Origin: Elusimicrobiota bacterium
Lineage (GTDB): Bacteria; Elusimicrobiota; Elusimicrobia; FEN-1173
DNA: 64,000 bases
Assembly: GCA_016706425.1 (NCBI GenBank)
Contig: JADJJR010000001.1
Coordinates: 434,001 to 498,000, forward strand
Reading direction: 5' to 3'
The notes beneath the pieces are model-generated. The model saw nothing but the letters and a program-made list of their open reading frames with translations. It was not told where the DNA came from and ran no database searches. Position numbers and translations under genes: made by a program. Below, in pieces: positions 40,944-54,472 of the stretch (its first letter is position 1; every line of letters starts with the position of its first letter).

Positions 40944-42404
40944 ATGAAACCTTCACCCCACTCCTTCTTCCTGTCCCTCGCCGCCGCCCTGTTTCTTTCC
41001 GCCTCGGCCGCCGCGCGGCCGACCCCGGTCGAGTTCGTTCCCGGCGACCGCTATTTCGACACTCTCACGGGGCTGGTCGCCCGTTCCACCGCCTCGGTTG
41101 TCGCCTACGTCTACCTCTATTCCTTGACGCCCCTTCACGCCGAGTCGCTCCCCGTCCGCCTGGCCGACGCCCTCGGGGCCGCCGCCGCGCGGGGGGTGCG
41201 GGTCGAGGTGGTTTTCAACAGCCTCTCCGTCTTGGGCGGCGAAGAAGTCGACTCCTTGAACGACCGCAATCGCGCCGCCGCCGAGCGTTTGGCGCAAAAA
41301 GGCGTGCGCGTGTTCTTCGAAGACGCCCCCGCCCTTCTCCACGCCAAAGCCGTTTTGGTCGACGGCACGGCGGCCCTTCTCGGCTCCTCCAACTGGTCCG
41401 CCAAATCCTGGACCGAAAACATCGAAACCAACCTCCTCCTCCGCGAACCCGCCGTCCTGCGTCCCCTGGCGGCGTACCTGGGCCAAATCCCCCGCACGCC
41501 CTACGTGCCGGACGCCGCCGTGCGCCTTCCCGCGTCGCTGTTGGCGTCCCCCGCCGGCCTGGGGTTGATGAGCCGCCGCCGCGCCGAAAACGCCTTCGAC
41601 CTTTACCTTTGGTTGCTTAAGGAATCCCAAGCCCCCGGCGCCACCGGCCCCGTTCGCGTCCCCTTGGAGGCCGTGGCCGACCGGATGGGGAAACCCCGCC
41701 TTCGTCCCCAACAAAAGCGGTTTTTCGTTTCAAGGACGCTGCGGGAACTGCAACACCGCTACGGTCTCCTCACCGTCGCGTTTCAAAAAGATTCCGACGC
41801 CCTGGTCACGCTCCTTCCCCTCGGCCCCGACACTTTTTCGCTCTCCCGGGACTACTGGTCCTTCGGGTGGGACCGCCGCCTCGCCTTCCCCGGCAAGCTC
41901 ATGCTTGTTCTCGGGCGTTATTATTCGGAACGCTCCCCCGAGCGCCCCCGCTGGCGCCGGTCCAAGTTCACCCTCGAACGGGACCACGGCGTCTCCGAAT
42001 CGACCCTGGATCGGGGCACGGTTGAGCTCAAACGCGCCGATCTCTTGGAAGTTCACCCCTCGCCGCTCTCCCCCGCGGGCGGCCCCCGCCCGCCCAACGA
42101 ATACACCCCCAACCCGTTCCACGACCCCGCCCTCCGCGCCGCCGCCCGCCAAGCCCTTGTCGCGCTTCACGGCCCCGACAAAGTGTCCCGCGCCGCCCGC
42201 ATCGCCGCCGCGTTCTACGAAGACGCCGACATCGGCGCCGTCGAAGCGCTGATCGCGCTCGAAAACGCCCACGGCCCCGAGCGCATCGCCCACGCCGTCG
42301 CGCGCGTCGGCGCCAAAGCGCCCGACAACCCCAAACGCAACCTCGGCTACCTCATCGCCGTCGTCCGCAACCCCGACCGCCCCGCCCCCGCGGTCGAACC
42401 CTAA
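40944..42404 (+). CDS. Exported phospholipase D-like protein with single HKD motif
   Basis: 486 residues from ATG 40944 (ATG 40938 is possible; neither has a good ribosome site). A signal peptide (1-25, ending SAAARP) is followed by a PLD-like domain (about 35-180) with one HxKx4D site: H133, K135, D140, then GSSNW. One HKD per chain means an active enzyme would have to dimerise, as in Nuc-type endonucleases. Residues 200-486 form an uncharacterised region (RPQQKRFFVSRTLRELQHRYG, winged-helix-like). It could be a periplasmic nuclease or lipase. Substrate unknown. Confidence 0.75.
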   Translation: MKPSPHSFFLSLAAALFLSASAAARPTPVEFVPGDRYFDTLTGLVARSTASVVAYVYLYSLTPLHAESLPVRLADALGAAAARGVRVEVVFNSLSVLGGEEVDSLNDRNRAAAERLAQKGVRVFFEDAPALLHAKAVLVDGTAALLGSSNWSAKSWTENIETNLLLREPAVLRPLAAYLGQIPRTPYVPDAAVRLPASLLASPAGLGLMSRRRAENAFDLYLWLLKESQAPGATGPVRVPLEAVADRMGKPRLRPQQKRFFVSRTLRELQHRYGLLTVAFQKDSDALVTLLPLGPDTFSLSRDYWSFGWDRRLAFPGKLMLVLGRYYSERSPERPRWRRSKFTLERDHGVSESTLDRGTVELKRADLLEVHPSPLSPAGGPRPPNEYTPNPFHDPALRAAARQALVALHGPDKVSRAARIAAAFYEDADIGAVEALIALENAHGPERIAHAVARVGAKAPDNPKRNLGYLIAVVRNPDRPAPAVEP

Positions 42405-42421
42405 AACCCCCGCTTCGATCG

Positions 42422-42451
42422 TTCAAATTGACGGGCGGCAATTGCTATATT
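42422..42451 (+). promoter_or_regulatory. Candidate promoter of the HerA-like gene
   Basis: TTCAAA (42422-42427) and TATATT (42446-42451) are 18 bases apart. A better-looking TTGACG at 42428 is too close. The gene starts 36 bases downstream with AAGGAG. Confidence 0.4.
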
Positions 42452-42486
42452 ATTCATCCGCATTGACGGAAATTAAGGAGGCTTTT

Positions 42487-43929
42487 ATGGCCCTCGCACC
42501 CCTGCTCGTCGCCAAATCCACCCGCGATCTGACCCTTTTGCCCGGCATGGCCAACCGCCACGGCCTCGTGGCCGGAGCCACCGGCACCGGGAAAACCGTC
42601 ACCCTCCAAGGGATGGCCGAGGGCTTCAGCCGCCTCGGCGTGCCGGTCTTCTTGGCCGACGTCAAGGGCGATCTCGCGGGCCTGGCCCAGCCGGGGAGCG
42701 AAAAACCCAAAATCGCCGAACGCATCCAACAGCTCGGGCTTGCCCCCTTCGCCTTCGAAGGGTTCCCCGTGACCTTTTGGGACGTTTTCGGCCAGCAGGG
42801 TCACCCCCTGCGCGCCACGGTCTCCGAGATGGGCCCTCTGCTATTGTCCCGTTTATTGAATCTAAACGAGGTCCAGGCCGGTGTTTTGACCATTGCTTTT
42901 CGCGTGGCCGACGACCAGGGCCTCCTGTTGTTGGATCTCAAGGATCTTCGCGCCCTTCTCCAGCACGTGGGCGACAACGCCGCCCAATTTCAAACCCAAT
43001 ACGGCCAGGTGTCGGCCGCCTCCATCGGCGCCATCCAGCGCGGGTTGCTCGAGCTGGAAAGCCAGGGGGGGGACAAGCTGTTCGGCGAGCCCGCCCTGGC
43101 CTTGGCGGATTTGATTCAGACCGATCTTTCCGGCCGCGGGCAGATCAATATTTTGGCGGCGGACCGGCTCATGACCGCCCCCAAAACCTACGCCACCCTT
43201 TTGTTGTGGATCCTCGCCGAGTTGTTCGAGCAATTGCCCGAGGTCGGCGACCCGGAAAAGCCCCGCCTCGTCTTCTTTTTCGACGAGGCCCATTTGCTCT
43301 TCAACGACGCCCCGCCCGCCCTGCTGGAAAAAATCGAGCAGGTCGTCCGTTTGATCCGCTCCAAAGGCATCGGGGTCTATTTTGTCACCCAAAACCCTCT
43401 CGACGTGCCCGCCCGGGTGCTCGCCCAATTGTCGAACCGGGTCCAGCACGCCCTGCGCGCCTTCACCCCGCAGGATCAGCGCGCCGTCAAAGCCGCCGCC
43501 GAAACCTTCGCCGCCAATCCCACCGTGGACGTCGAAACCGCCATCACCCAATTGGCCGTGGGCGAAGCCCTGGTCTCCTTTTTGGACGCGGCGGGCCGCC
43601 CCACCCCGGTGGAGCGGGCCTTCGTTTTGCCGCCCCGCAGCCAAATCGGCCCCCTCACGCCGGACCAGCGCCAGGCGGTCCTTCGCCAATCTCGCCTGCT
43701 CGGCCGCTACGAACAGCTTTTGGACCGCGAATCCGCCTTCGAAAAGCTCAAAACCCGCGCCGTTCAAACCCTCGGCCCCGCCCCGGCCGCCGAGCCCGCC
43801 CGGGGTCCCGGCCGTCCGGCGGACGGCCTGTTTGAGTCCATGGCCAAAAGCGCGGCGCGGGCCGCCGCCAGCCAGGCCGGTCGGCAGATCATGCGGGGCC
43901 TTTTGGGGTCTATTTTCGGTCGCCGCTGA
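42487..43929 (+). CDS. HerA/FtsK-like ATPase (DUF853 family)
   Basis: 480 residues from ATG 42487, with AAGGAG at 42475-42480. DUF853 (YjgR-like): N-terminal GMANRHGLVAGATGTGKTVTLQGMAEG (Walker A), FLADVKGDLAGLA, LVFFFDEAHLLF (Walker B), VYFVTQNPLDVPARVLAQLSNRVQHALRAFTPQD (sensor/Arg-finger region). The end is Ala-rich, SAARAAASQAGRQIMRGLLGSIFGRR. It belongs to the HerA/VirB4 superfamily of DNA or protein translocases; the function of YjgR-like members is not known. No NurA nuclease is adjacent. Confidence 0.88.
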   Translation: MALAPLLVAKSTRDLTLLPGMANRHGLVAGATGTGKTVTLQGMAEGFSRLGVPVFLADVKGDLAGLAQPGSEKPKIAERIQQLGLAPFAFEGFPVTFWDVFGQQGHPLRATVSEMGPLLLSRLLNLNEVQAGVLTIAFRVADDQGLLLLDLKDLRALLQHVGDNAAQFQTQYGQVSAASIGAIQRGLLELESQGGDKLFGEPALALADLIQTDLSGRGQINILAADRLMTAPKTYATLLLWILAELFEQLPEVGDPEKPRLVFFFDEAHLLFNDAPPALLEKIEQVVRLIRSKGIGVYFVTQNPLDVPARVLAQLSNRVQHALRAFTPQDQRAVKAAAETFAANPTVDVETAITQLAVGEALVSFLDAAGRPTPVERAFVLPPRSQIGPLTPDQRQAVLRQSRLLGRYEQLLDRESAFEKLKTRAVQTLGPAPAAEPARGPGRPADGLFESMAKSAARAAASQAGRQIMRGLLGSIFGRR

Positions 43930-43938
43930 CCCGCCGTA

Positions 43939-43967
43939 TTGTGGTTCCGCCCGCCGATTGGTATAAT
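43939..43967 (+). promoter_or_regulatory. Promoter of nifJ
   Basis: A perfect TATAAT (43962-43967) lies 17 bases after TTGTGG (43939-43944). The site gives a 5' leader of about 120 bases with no obvious strong fold. Confidence 0.55.
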
Positions 43968-44093
43968 GAAGTCGCTTTGAAGGGCAATTCGGCCTTTCCT
44001 CATAAATACTCAACTCCATTCCCTCTTCGTTGACGACAGCGACGTCGGTACAACAACCCACGGGAACCACAGGCCGCCGCCAAGGAGAACATG

Positions 44094-47708
<3,615 letters not shown>

Positions 47709-47736
47709 GGCACCCCGTCGGACGATTCAAAAAAGC

Positions 47737-47778
47737 ACCGCCGCCCCGGTCACCACGATCGGGGCGGCGGTTTGTTTT
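47737..47778. terminator. Bidirectional terminator between nifJ and the FadL-like gene
   Basis: A perfect 12-bp stem (47737-47748 with 47760-47771) with an 11-base loop is followed by TTGTTTTT. On the minus strand the same stem ends in GCTTTTTT, so it serves both convergent genes. Confidence 0.85.
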
Positions 47779-47829
47779 TGGGGGGTGTTGGCAAAGGCGA
47801 AGGCGCGATCCCGGCGCGTGGGGGGTTCT

Positions 47830-49101
47830 CTAGAAGCTGTACGTGACGCCCAAATCCGCCTTGTAGCCGTGCAACTCGTAGGTGCCGCTGGTGGTCTGGC
47901 CCTGGCCGAAGGCGTCCGTCCGTTCGCTGGTGACGCGCTGGCGGGGGGTGTAGAGGTAGGCCACCGCCGGGGAAACTTCAAACGCGCCTTTCCTCCAGCG
48001 CAAGCCCGTGGTGAACATGTGGTGGTCGGAGTCCGGGATCAGCGGGCTGTAGGTGCTCTCCCGCGTGGGTGTTTTGTCGAAGAAATAACCGCCGCCGACC
48101 GACAGGGTTTCCGATTTCTTGAAATCAAACCCCACCCGCAACGCGAAGGCGTTTTTCCAATAGATCGGAAGCGTGTTGTCCGGTAAAAAGGCGGGGTTGG
48201 ACTCGAAATCGAAGTTGGCCCGGTCAAAATCCGTCCAATTGACCCAATGCCCGCCGAACTCCACAAGCCATTGGTTGGAAGGGCGGATGGCGTAGCCCAC
48301 GTTGACGATGTCGGGGAACCGGAGCGTGGTCTTGCCTCCCGTGCGAAACGTTGTCCCGAAAAGCGGTTGGAGCGGGGCCGGCACATTGGCGATTTCGGTG
48401 TTTTTCCCTTCCAGGGTGACAACCACCTGGGATCGGTAGCTGAGACCGAAAGCGTGGCCTTCCCGGGGTTTCCAGGAAAGGGCCGTGTTCACGCCCCACC
48501 CGCTGCCCTCGCCCTTGATTTTCATGGACCCGTCCGGTGAACCGGGAACGACGGCGGCCCAACGGTATTGCTGGTTGAGCTCCGCTTGGGATTGGTAATA
48601 ATTCGCCCCCAGGGCCAAGGAGAGTTTGTCGGTCGCTTTCCAGGCCACGTTCGGGTTGACAGCCGTCAAAAGGACTTCCCCGCCCGTCGTGATGTAGCGG
48701 AAAGGAGAGTCGTTGTCGTAGGCGGTCGCCACCCCGAAGGGGGAGTTCACACCGAGGCCCAGCGCCCAACGGCCCTTGGCGAAGGGGGTTGCGGCGTAGA
48801 ACGCGGGCACCAGGAAGTGCCGGCGGCGGTCGGATTCCGCCTGCCCCAGGGGGTTGACGTAGGTCGCGTTGACGAACAAGTTGTCCATGTTGAGAGCCAT
48901 GCCCGGTTTTTCCAGTTCCACCAAACGCGCCGGGTTGTACCAATTGGTCCCCGCGTCGGACCCGGACGCCACCACGGCTTCGGCCCGCACCTGGGCTTCC
49001 GGGGAGACACCGTAGACCCGGATGCCTTCGGCGGACGCACGCCCGGCGGTCAGCAACAAAGCGGCCGCCCCGAGTGACAACGATCGCACGACAGTTTTCA
49101 T
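47830..49101 (-). CDS. FadL/OmpP1-type outer membrane transport protein
   Basis: 423 residues from ATG 49101, with AAGGAGAG upstream. A signal peptide (1-24, ending GRASAEG) is followed by the OmpP1/FadL hatch-like start GIRVYGVSPEAQVRAEAVVASGSDAGTNWYNPARL and beta strands throughout, ending DLGVTYSF with terminal Phe. FadL-type channels pass long-chain fatty acids and other hydrophobic molecules through the outer membrane. It lies 20 bases after the giant kinase gene, so the two are co-transcribed. Confidence 0.87.
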   Translation of the reverse strand: MKTVVRSLSLGAAALLLTAGRASAEGIRVYGVSPEAQVRAEAVVASGSDAGTNWYNPARLVELEKPGMALNMDNLFVNATYVNPLGQAESDRRRHFLVPAFYAATPFAKGRWALGLGVNSPFGVATAYDNDSPFRYITTGGEVLLTAVNPNVAWKATDKLSLALGANYYQSQAELNQQYRWAAVVPGSPDGSMKIKGEGSGWGVNTALSWKPREGHAFGLSYRSQVVVTLEGKNTEIANVPAPLQPLFGTTFRTGGKTTLRFPDIVNVGYAIRPSNQWLVEFGGHWVNWTDFDRANFDFESNPAFLPDNTLPIYWKNAFALRVGFDFKKSETLSVGGGYFFDKTPTRESTYSPLIPDSDHHMFTTGLRWRKGAFEVSPAVAYLYTPRQRVTSERTDAFGQGQTTSGTYELHGYKADLGVTYSF

Positions 49102-49121
49102 GATTCTCTCCTTAGCGGTAT

Positions 49122-52100
49122 TTAAACGACAACACGGTTGCGGCCGGATTCTTTGGCTCGATAAAGTGCGGCGTCCGCTGTTTTGATCAGCGCGCTCAGC
49201 GATTCGGGACTTTGATCCCCCGCAAGGCCCAGGGAAATCGTCACCAGGATTCGCTCGCTTTCCGACGTGATCTTCAAATCGCTCACGGCGTGGCGGACCC
49301 GTTCGGCGACGAGGAGCGCTTGGGGGGGAAGCGTCTCCGGCAACAAGACCACGAACTCTTCGCCGCCGTATCGCCCGCCGATATCGACATCCCTCACGGA
49401 CTTGCGCAGGCATTGCGCGACCTCCGCCAACACGCGGTCGCCGGCCTGATGCCCGTGGCGATCGTTGATCTTCTTGAAATGGTCGATGTCGGCCATCAGG
49501 ACCGTGATCCCGCGTTTGTGGCGGCGGCCGCGGCGGATTTCCTGTTCGGCGAGCTGGAAAAAGTGATTCCGGTTGAAGAGGCCCGTCAACCCGTCGATGG
49601 TCGCCATCCGTTGCGTCTCTCCGAACAGGCGCGCGTTTTGCGCGGCCACCGCGGCCGCGCCCGTGAAAGTGGCGACCATGTCCGCGTCCCGTTCGTTGAA
49701 CGGGTCGCCGGAAAAGCGGTCGATGGCCAGGAACCCCGTGACTTCCTCCCGGGCGCGGAGCGGGATGGCCAACCAAGACCCCACGGCCGCCAAACCCAGA
49801 TAGTGCGCGTCGCGGAGCCCCGCGTCTTTCGAGGACAGCAAGGGTTCGCCCCCCCGCACGATTTTCTCGAGAAACCGGTAGGACGCCAAAGCGACGGGCT
49901 CCACGGGGAGTTCGTCGGCGCCGAACCCCCGGGAGGCCACCGGACGCGCCCGCTGCCCTTCCACCAAAAAGACGACCCCGCGGTCGTACGCCACAAAGCG
50001 GGCCACGTGGCCCAACAGCCGGGACAAGACATCGGGCAATTCAAGCGTGGAATTCAGGTCCGCGCTCACCCGGCGGACGGTTTCGCCGAGTTGGGCCTGC
50101 GCGTGTTCGCTCCGCAATTGAATTTCAAGTCGAAGCGCCCGGCTCGTCTCCATGGCGACGGCGATGTGATTCGCCAAGGCGTTCAGAATTCCCAAGTCCT
50201 CCTGGGCGAAGAGCCCCGAGGCCACCCGGCTGTCCGCGTAGATCACGCCGATCAAACGCGCGTGGTAAAGGATGGGCGCCACGATCAAGCTGCGCAGGCC
50301 GTGCGCCACCACGCTCTCCGCGGCGGAGACCGCGGTCCCGTCGCCGGTGTTGATGACCAGGGGGGCGCGGTGCGTCAACGCGTGGTCGAGCGCGGTGCGG
50401 CTGATCAACCCCGCGTCCGGAAGGTCCCGGCGATTTTGGTCCCGGCCCGCGGTGAAGGTCAGGTTTTTTCCATCGTCCGCGCTCAAGAAAAGGAAAGCCC
50501 GCTCGGCGCCGAGGATGCGCACAATTTCGTCCAAGACCCCCCGCGCTTGATCGTCCGGATCGATCCGGCTCATGGACGCGGTTGTGACATCGAGGAGGGC
50601 GTCGAAATGCCGCCGAAGAAGGACGGTCTGGGGGGTGTCGGACGAGGCCAGCATCTTGTGCGCCGCGCCGGGGAGCGCGTCCATCAACTGAAACTCCCCG
50701 GCAAGGGCCCGGGCGCGCCGGATCCACCCGTGGTCCTGGGCGTATTTGTGGCCCGCCAACGCCTCGCGCTGAGCGGCCTCCTGTTGGCCCCGCCGGGCGA
50801 GCGCCCGGGCGGTCTCGCCCAGGATTTCAAAGTGCACCCAGGGGTTGTCGGTGGCCAAAGCCAGGGCGCGGGCGCGGTCGAGGGCGCGATGCGCCGCCCC
50901 GGGTCGGCCGTCCATCCGTCGCGCCTTGGCCTCGATCACCCACCGGTGGGCCCGAAGGGTCGGATGGGCCCCCGCCCGCTTCAGTTCCGCCAAAGTCATT
51001 CGAAGAGCGTCCCGGGCGGCCTGACGGTCCGACTCCGGCGCCCGCTCCCGTTGCCGCGCGCGGGCGTAGGCCAGCGCGACATAGCATTGTTTCAGTTGAA
51101 GCGGGGTGCGCCGGGGGTTCAGGTTCAACGCGCGGAAAGACGACCACGTCCGTTCGAACTCCGCCCCCAGTTCGTTTTGTTCCAGAAAGAAGAGGAGGCG
51201 GTGCGATAAAAGTTGTCCACGGCGCCAGCGGTCCTGGGCGGAAGGATTAATCCTTTTTTCGAAAGTGTTTAAGTGCGCCACGCCCTCGGCGGGACGTCCG
51301 ATCATGGCGAGGGCTGGGCCGGCGTAACAACGGTAAGTGTGGCCGAAGGTCAGGGGGTGCGCCTCGCCGGCACGGTCGGAGCGCTCGATGCCTTTTTGGA
51401 TAATTTCCCAGGCCTCGGCCGCGTACCCGCGCATCAAAAGATTCCAAGAGAGGTCCGCCGTCCCGGTCAGGAAATCCATGTTTTCCAACAAAGCCCCCTT
51501 ATCGGCGAGGAGCTGTCGCATCTTTTTTTCGGCGATCAGGGTTTCGCCGAGGAAATGGAGACCGATCGCGGCGAACAAGCGGCCCCGCGCCCCGCTGATG
51601 GGGTCATGAAGGATTTCGGCGGTCTCGATGGCTCGCCGGCCGGCGAAGCGACAGAGACGGGACAACCCCAGGGAACCGGTTGTCCCGGTCACCATGGAAT
51701 AATGAGCGACTCTTTCCGAGCACAATCCCAGGCGGCGAATCATCGGCCAGTTTTCCCAAATCGACTGCAGCATGGTCAAAGGGTCAATGTTGAAATAGGA
51801 AGTGAAAACCAAGTGTTCGTGAAGTTTAACCATCAATCGCCAACGGGTGTATTGCTGGGGCGGCGCGATGGAGGTCGCGGCGAGCTCACGGAGAAGGCCC
51901 CACGCTCCCCGAAGCAGGGATATCAGCACTCCCAGAGGGCCGGGGCGGGGGGGAGTCGTCCCGAGGGCCTTGAACCCGCGCTCAATTTCCAACCGGGAGG
52001 CTCGGGTATCCAAGCGGCCCAAGGCGATTTTGGCCAGGCCGTAACGGACGCGGGCCGCTTCGGTGCCTTCGGCGCCTCCGACCAGGGCGGCCTTAAAACA

Positions 52101-54377
52101 AATGTCGGCCTCTTCCGTCCGACCGGTGGCGGCGAGCGCTTCGGCGTGGGCCCGGTCAAAGGCGGGTTCGGGTTTTTTGCCGGCGGCCCGCATCGCCTCC
52201 TTGGCCCGTTCAAAAAAAACGAGAGCGCGTTCGAAGGCATATTCCCGGATGGCGGCCTCGGCGGCCGCCCGGTTCGACGCCTCGGTTCGGGGGTATTCCC
52301 CATCGCCCCAATAAAGGTGTTCCGCCAGGGCGTAGAGATCCGTTCCCTCCCGCGGGGACCGTTCCAGTATGTCGGCGATTTTTCGGTGAAGACGTTTCTT
52401 CGCGTGGGACGCGAGGCCGCTGAGCAACGCCTCGCGCACGCGATCGTGGGCGAACGTCCAATCGCCGTAGGTCTCGGGTTCCACCAAATGGACCCGGCGG
52501 GCTTCTTCCAGGGCGGCGTTGACTTGGGAGGGGTCCACCCCGCACAACGCCGGCAACCAACGGACAGGGAAACGATTCCCCACGACCGCGGCGGCGGAAA
52601 GGATCGCGCTGGTCCCGGGTCCCAGATCCGTGATGCGCGACAACACCAGGTCCAATATGTTGGACGGCAACCGCGGGAGCCCTCTCCGGACTGTGTCCAT
52701 CACCCAGCGGCCCCAGTCGAGGCGGAGGGCCCCGGTGTCCATCATGGACTGGAGAATTTCGTTCAACACAAAAGGATTCCCCTCGCACCGTTCCGTCACA
52801 AAGGCGACCACGCCGGGATCGGTCCCTTCCCCCCCCAGGAAAGAACGGGTCAATTGCTCAATCGCCTCTTGATTGAACGGCGCGAGCCTGATTTCATCCG
52901 GTGCGCTGTTGACGAACACCTGGCCCGCGGCGCCCGGCTCGCCCTCCCGCCGTGTGGCCACCACAAGGAGGGGGGCCCGGCGTAAATGGGGCAACAACCG
53001 TTCGAGCACCTTGGCGGAGGCGTCGTCCAAACAATGCACGTCTTCTATGACCAAAGCGGCCCGGCCGACGCCCCGGGCGAGGCGAAGGAAAAATTCGCTC
53101 ACAATATCGAAAAACTGATCCGAAACGGGGGGCCGTGCCTGACCGCGGTCCTGAAGAATCCGCGCCAGGCGGGGCGAAAAGGTTCGCAGGACCGCGCCGG
53201 TGTCGCCGGCCGCCTCGCGGACCCGTTCGTCCGCACGCTGCCGCCATTCCCCGCCAAGGCGTTCGTTTCGAACCAACCAATCTTCCACCGCCTGGCGGAG
53301 CGGGCCCAGGGGCGTGGTGTCGGACGGCGCGCACTTTCCGTAAAGCAGGAGTTCGTTCACGTCCGGGGGCCGCAGGAACCACTCGCGCACGAGGCGGCTT
53401 TTTCCCGACCCCGCGGGCCCACGCACGAGCAGAACGCGGCCCTGCCCCTCCGCGACCTCTCCCCACAGCCGTTGCAAAAGTTCGTGTTCCTGTTCCCGCC
53501 CGATCAGGGGGAAACTGATCACGGTGGGATTTTTGTCCCTGTGGGTGGAAGGGAGGAACAGGCCGGGGGCGTCCGGGTGCAAGACGACTTCGAGATCCGC
53601 CGCCACGGCGTCGGAGGTTTGGTAGCGATCGTCGGGGTCTTTGGCCAGCAACCCCTTAAGGATGTGTGGAAACACCGGCCCGACATCGGCCCGGAGCGAG
53701 CGGATGTCGGGGATCGTTCCCGCCCCCAATAACGCGATGATTTCCGAGACGGTCTCCGCCGGAAAAGGGGCGCGCCCGGCCAGCAATTCAAAGAGAACCG
53801 AACCCAGGCTGTACAAGTCCGACCGGCCATCGACCGGACGGGACAGGAGACCGGCCTGTTCCGGCGAGGCGTAGCGCCAGGTGCCGGTGAACCCCGCCCT
53901 TTCTTTATCCGATTCGATGGAGGCGACGAAGCCCAAATCGATAAGCCGGGTTCGGCCGTTGTGGTCCAAAATAATGTTCGAAGGTTTTATGTCGCGGTGG
54001 ACCAAGCCCCGGTTGTGCAGGGCGTTGAGCGCCCCCGCCACGTCGATCCCGATGCGCGCGACGGTGGGCACGGGAAGGGGACCGCCGGAAAGGAGGTCGG
54101 CCAGGGAATGCCCTTGGACAAGCTCCATCGCGATGTACACCCGCCCCTCCGTTTCGCCCACGTCCCGCACTTGGGCGAGACCGGCGTGGCGGACCCGGGC
54201 GAGCGCCAACGCCTCGCGACGGAGGCGAACGGATTCCTCCGGGTCGCGGTGCCGCTGGATTTTGATCGCAAGGTTCTCGTCCCCGTGCCGGCCGTGATAA
54301 ACCACGCTGCCGGAGCCGCGGCCGATCTCCCCGAGAATGTCCACCCCCGGGATTGTGAAGTCCTGTCCCGGGCTCAT
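49122..54377 (-). CDS. Giant signalling protein: Ser/Thr kinase, AAA ATPase, TPR-like, two GAF, GGDEF
   Basis: 1751 residues. Kinase domain 10-275: GRGSGSVVY, K39, HRDIKPSN (D129), a DLG in place of DFG (147-149), and TWRYASPEQ. An AAA_16-type ATPase follows (about 295-560): LIGREQEHELL, GPAGSGKSRLV, LVIEDVHCLDDASA. A long helical-repeat region (about 600-1250), two GAF domains (about 1265-1415 and 1440-1585), then a diguanylate cyclase with GGEEF at 1671-1675 and the inhibitory site RDVD just before it. It should bind a ligand and make cyclic di-GMP, under control of kinase and ATPase parts. Cytoplasmic; no membrane helix seen. Confidence 0.92.
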   Translation of the reverse strand: MSPGQDFTIPGVDILGEIGRGSGSVVYHGRHGDENLAIKIQRHRDPEESVRLRREALALARVRHAGLAQVRDVGETEGRVYIAMELVQGHSLADLLSGGPLPVPTVARIGIDVAGALNALHNRGLVHRDIKPSNIILDHNGRTRLIDLGFVASIESDKERAGFTGTWRYASPEQAGLLSRPVDGRSDLYSLGSVLFELLAGRAPFPAETVSEIIALLGAGTIPDIRSLRADVGPVFPHILKGLLAKDPDDRYQTSDAVAADLEVVLHPDAPGLFLPSTHRDKNPTVISFPLIGREQEHELLQRLWGEVAEGQGRVLLVRGPAGSGKSRLVREWFLRPPDVNELLLYGKCAPSDTTPLGPLRQAVEDWLVRNERLGGEWRQRADERVREAAGDTGAVLRTFSPRLARILQDRGQARPPVSDQFFDIVSEFFLRLARGVGRAALVIEDVHCLDDASAKVLERLLPHLRRAPLLVVATRREGEPGAAGQVFVNSAPDEIRLAPFNQEAIEQLTRSFLGGEGTDPGVVAFVTERCEGNPFVLNEILQSMMDTGALRLDWGRWVMDTVRRGLPRLPSNILDLVLSRITDLGPGTSAILSAAAVVGNRFPVRWLPALCGVDPSQVNAALEEARRVHLVEPETYGDWTFAHDRVREALLSGLASHAKKRLHRKIADILERSPREGTDLYALAEHLYWGDGEYPRTEASNRAAAEAAIREYAFERALVFFERAKEAMRAAGKKPEPAFDRAHAEALAATGRTEEADICFKAALVGGAEGTEAARVRYGLAKIALGRLDTRASRLEIERGFKALGTTPPRPGPLGVLISLLRGAWGLLRELAATSIAPPQQYTRWRLMVKLHEHLVFTSYFNIDPLTMLQSIWENWPMIRRLGLCSERVAHYSMVTGTTGSLGLSRLCRFAGRRAIETAEILHDPISGARGRLFAAIGLHFLGETLIAEKKMRQLLADKGALLENMDFLTGTADLSWNLLMRGYAAEAWEIIQKGIERSDRAGEAHPLTFGHTYRCYAGPALAMIGRPAEGVAHLNTFEKRINPSAQDRWRRGQLLSHRLLFFLEQNELGAEFERTWSSFRALNLNPRRTPLQLKQCYVALAYARARQRERAPESDRQAARDALRMTLAELKRAGAHPTLRAHRWVIEAKARRMDGRPGAAHRALDRARALALATDNPWVHFEILGETARALARRGQQEAAQREALAGHKYAQDHGWIRRARALAGEFQLMDALPGAAHKMLASSDTPQTVLLRRHFDALLDVTTASMSRIDPDDQARGVLDEIVRILGAERAFLFLSADDGKNLTFTAGRDQNRRDLPDAGLISRTALDHALTHRAPLVINTGDGTAVSAAESVVAHGLRSLIVAPILYHARLIGVIYADSRVASGLFAQEDLGILNALANHIAVAMETSRALRLEIQLRSEHAQAQLGETVRRVSADLNSTLELPDVLSRLLGHVARFVAYDRGVVFLVEGQRARPVASRGFGADELPVEPVALASYRFLEKIVRGGEPLLSSKDAGLRDAHYLGLAAVGSWLAIPLRAREEVTGFLAIDRFSGDPFNERDADMVATFTGAAAVAAQNARLFGETQRMATIDGLTGLFNRNHFFQLAEQEIRRGRRHKRGITVLMADIDHFKKINDRHGHQAGDRVLAEVAQCLRKSVRDVDIGGRYGGEEFVVLLPETLPPQALLVAERVRHAVSDLKITSESERILVTISLGLAGDQSPESLSALIKTADAALYRAKESGRNRVVV

Positions 54378-54472
54378 CGCCGGCGTGTGTCCTCATGCAT
54401 TCGATTCAAGCGGAAATTTCTCCCCTCATCCCGCCCCCTGTTCCACCGGGGGAGCGCCCGCCCCGCGGCCAA

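Noticed and set aside
54378..54472. Terminator between the acyltransferase and the giant kinase
   Set aside because: A CCCC/GGGG hairpin exists, but no T-tract follows on the minus strand, so read-through is likely and the genes may be co-transcribed.
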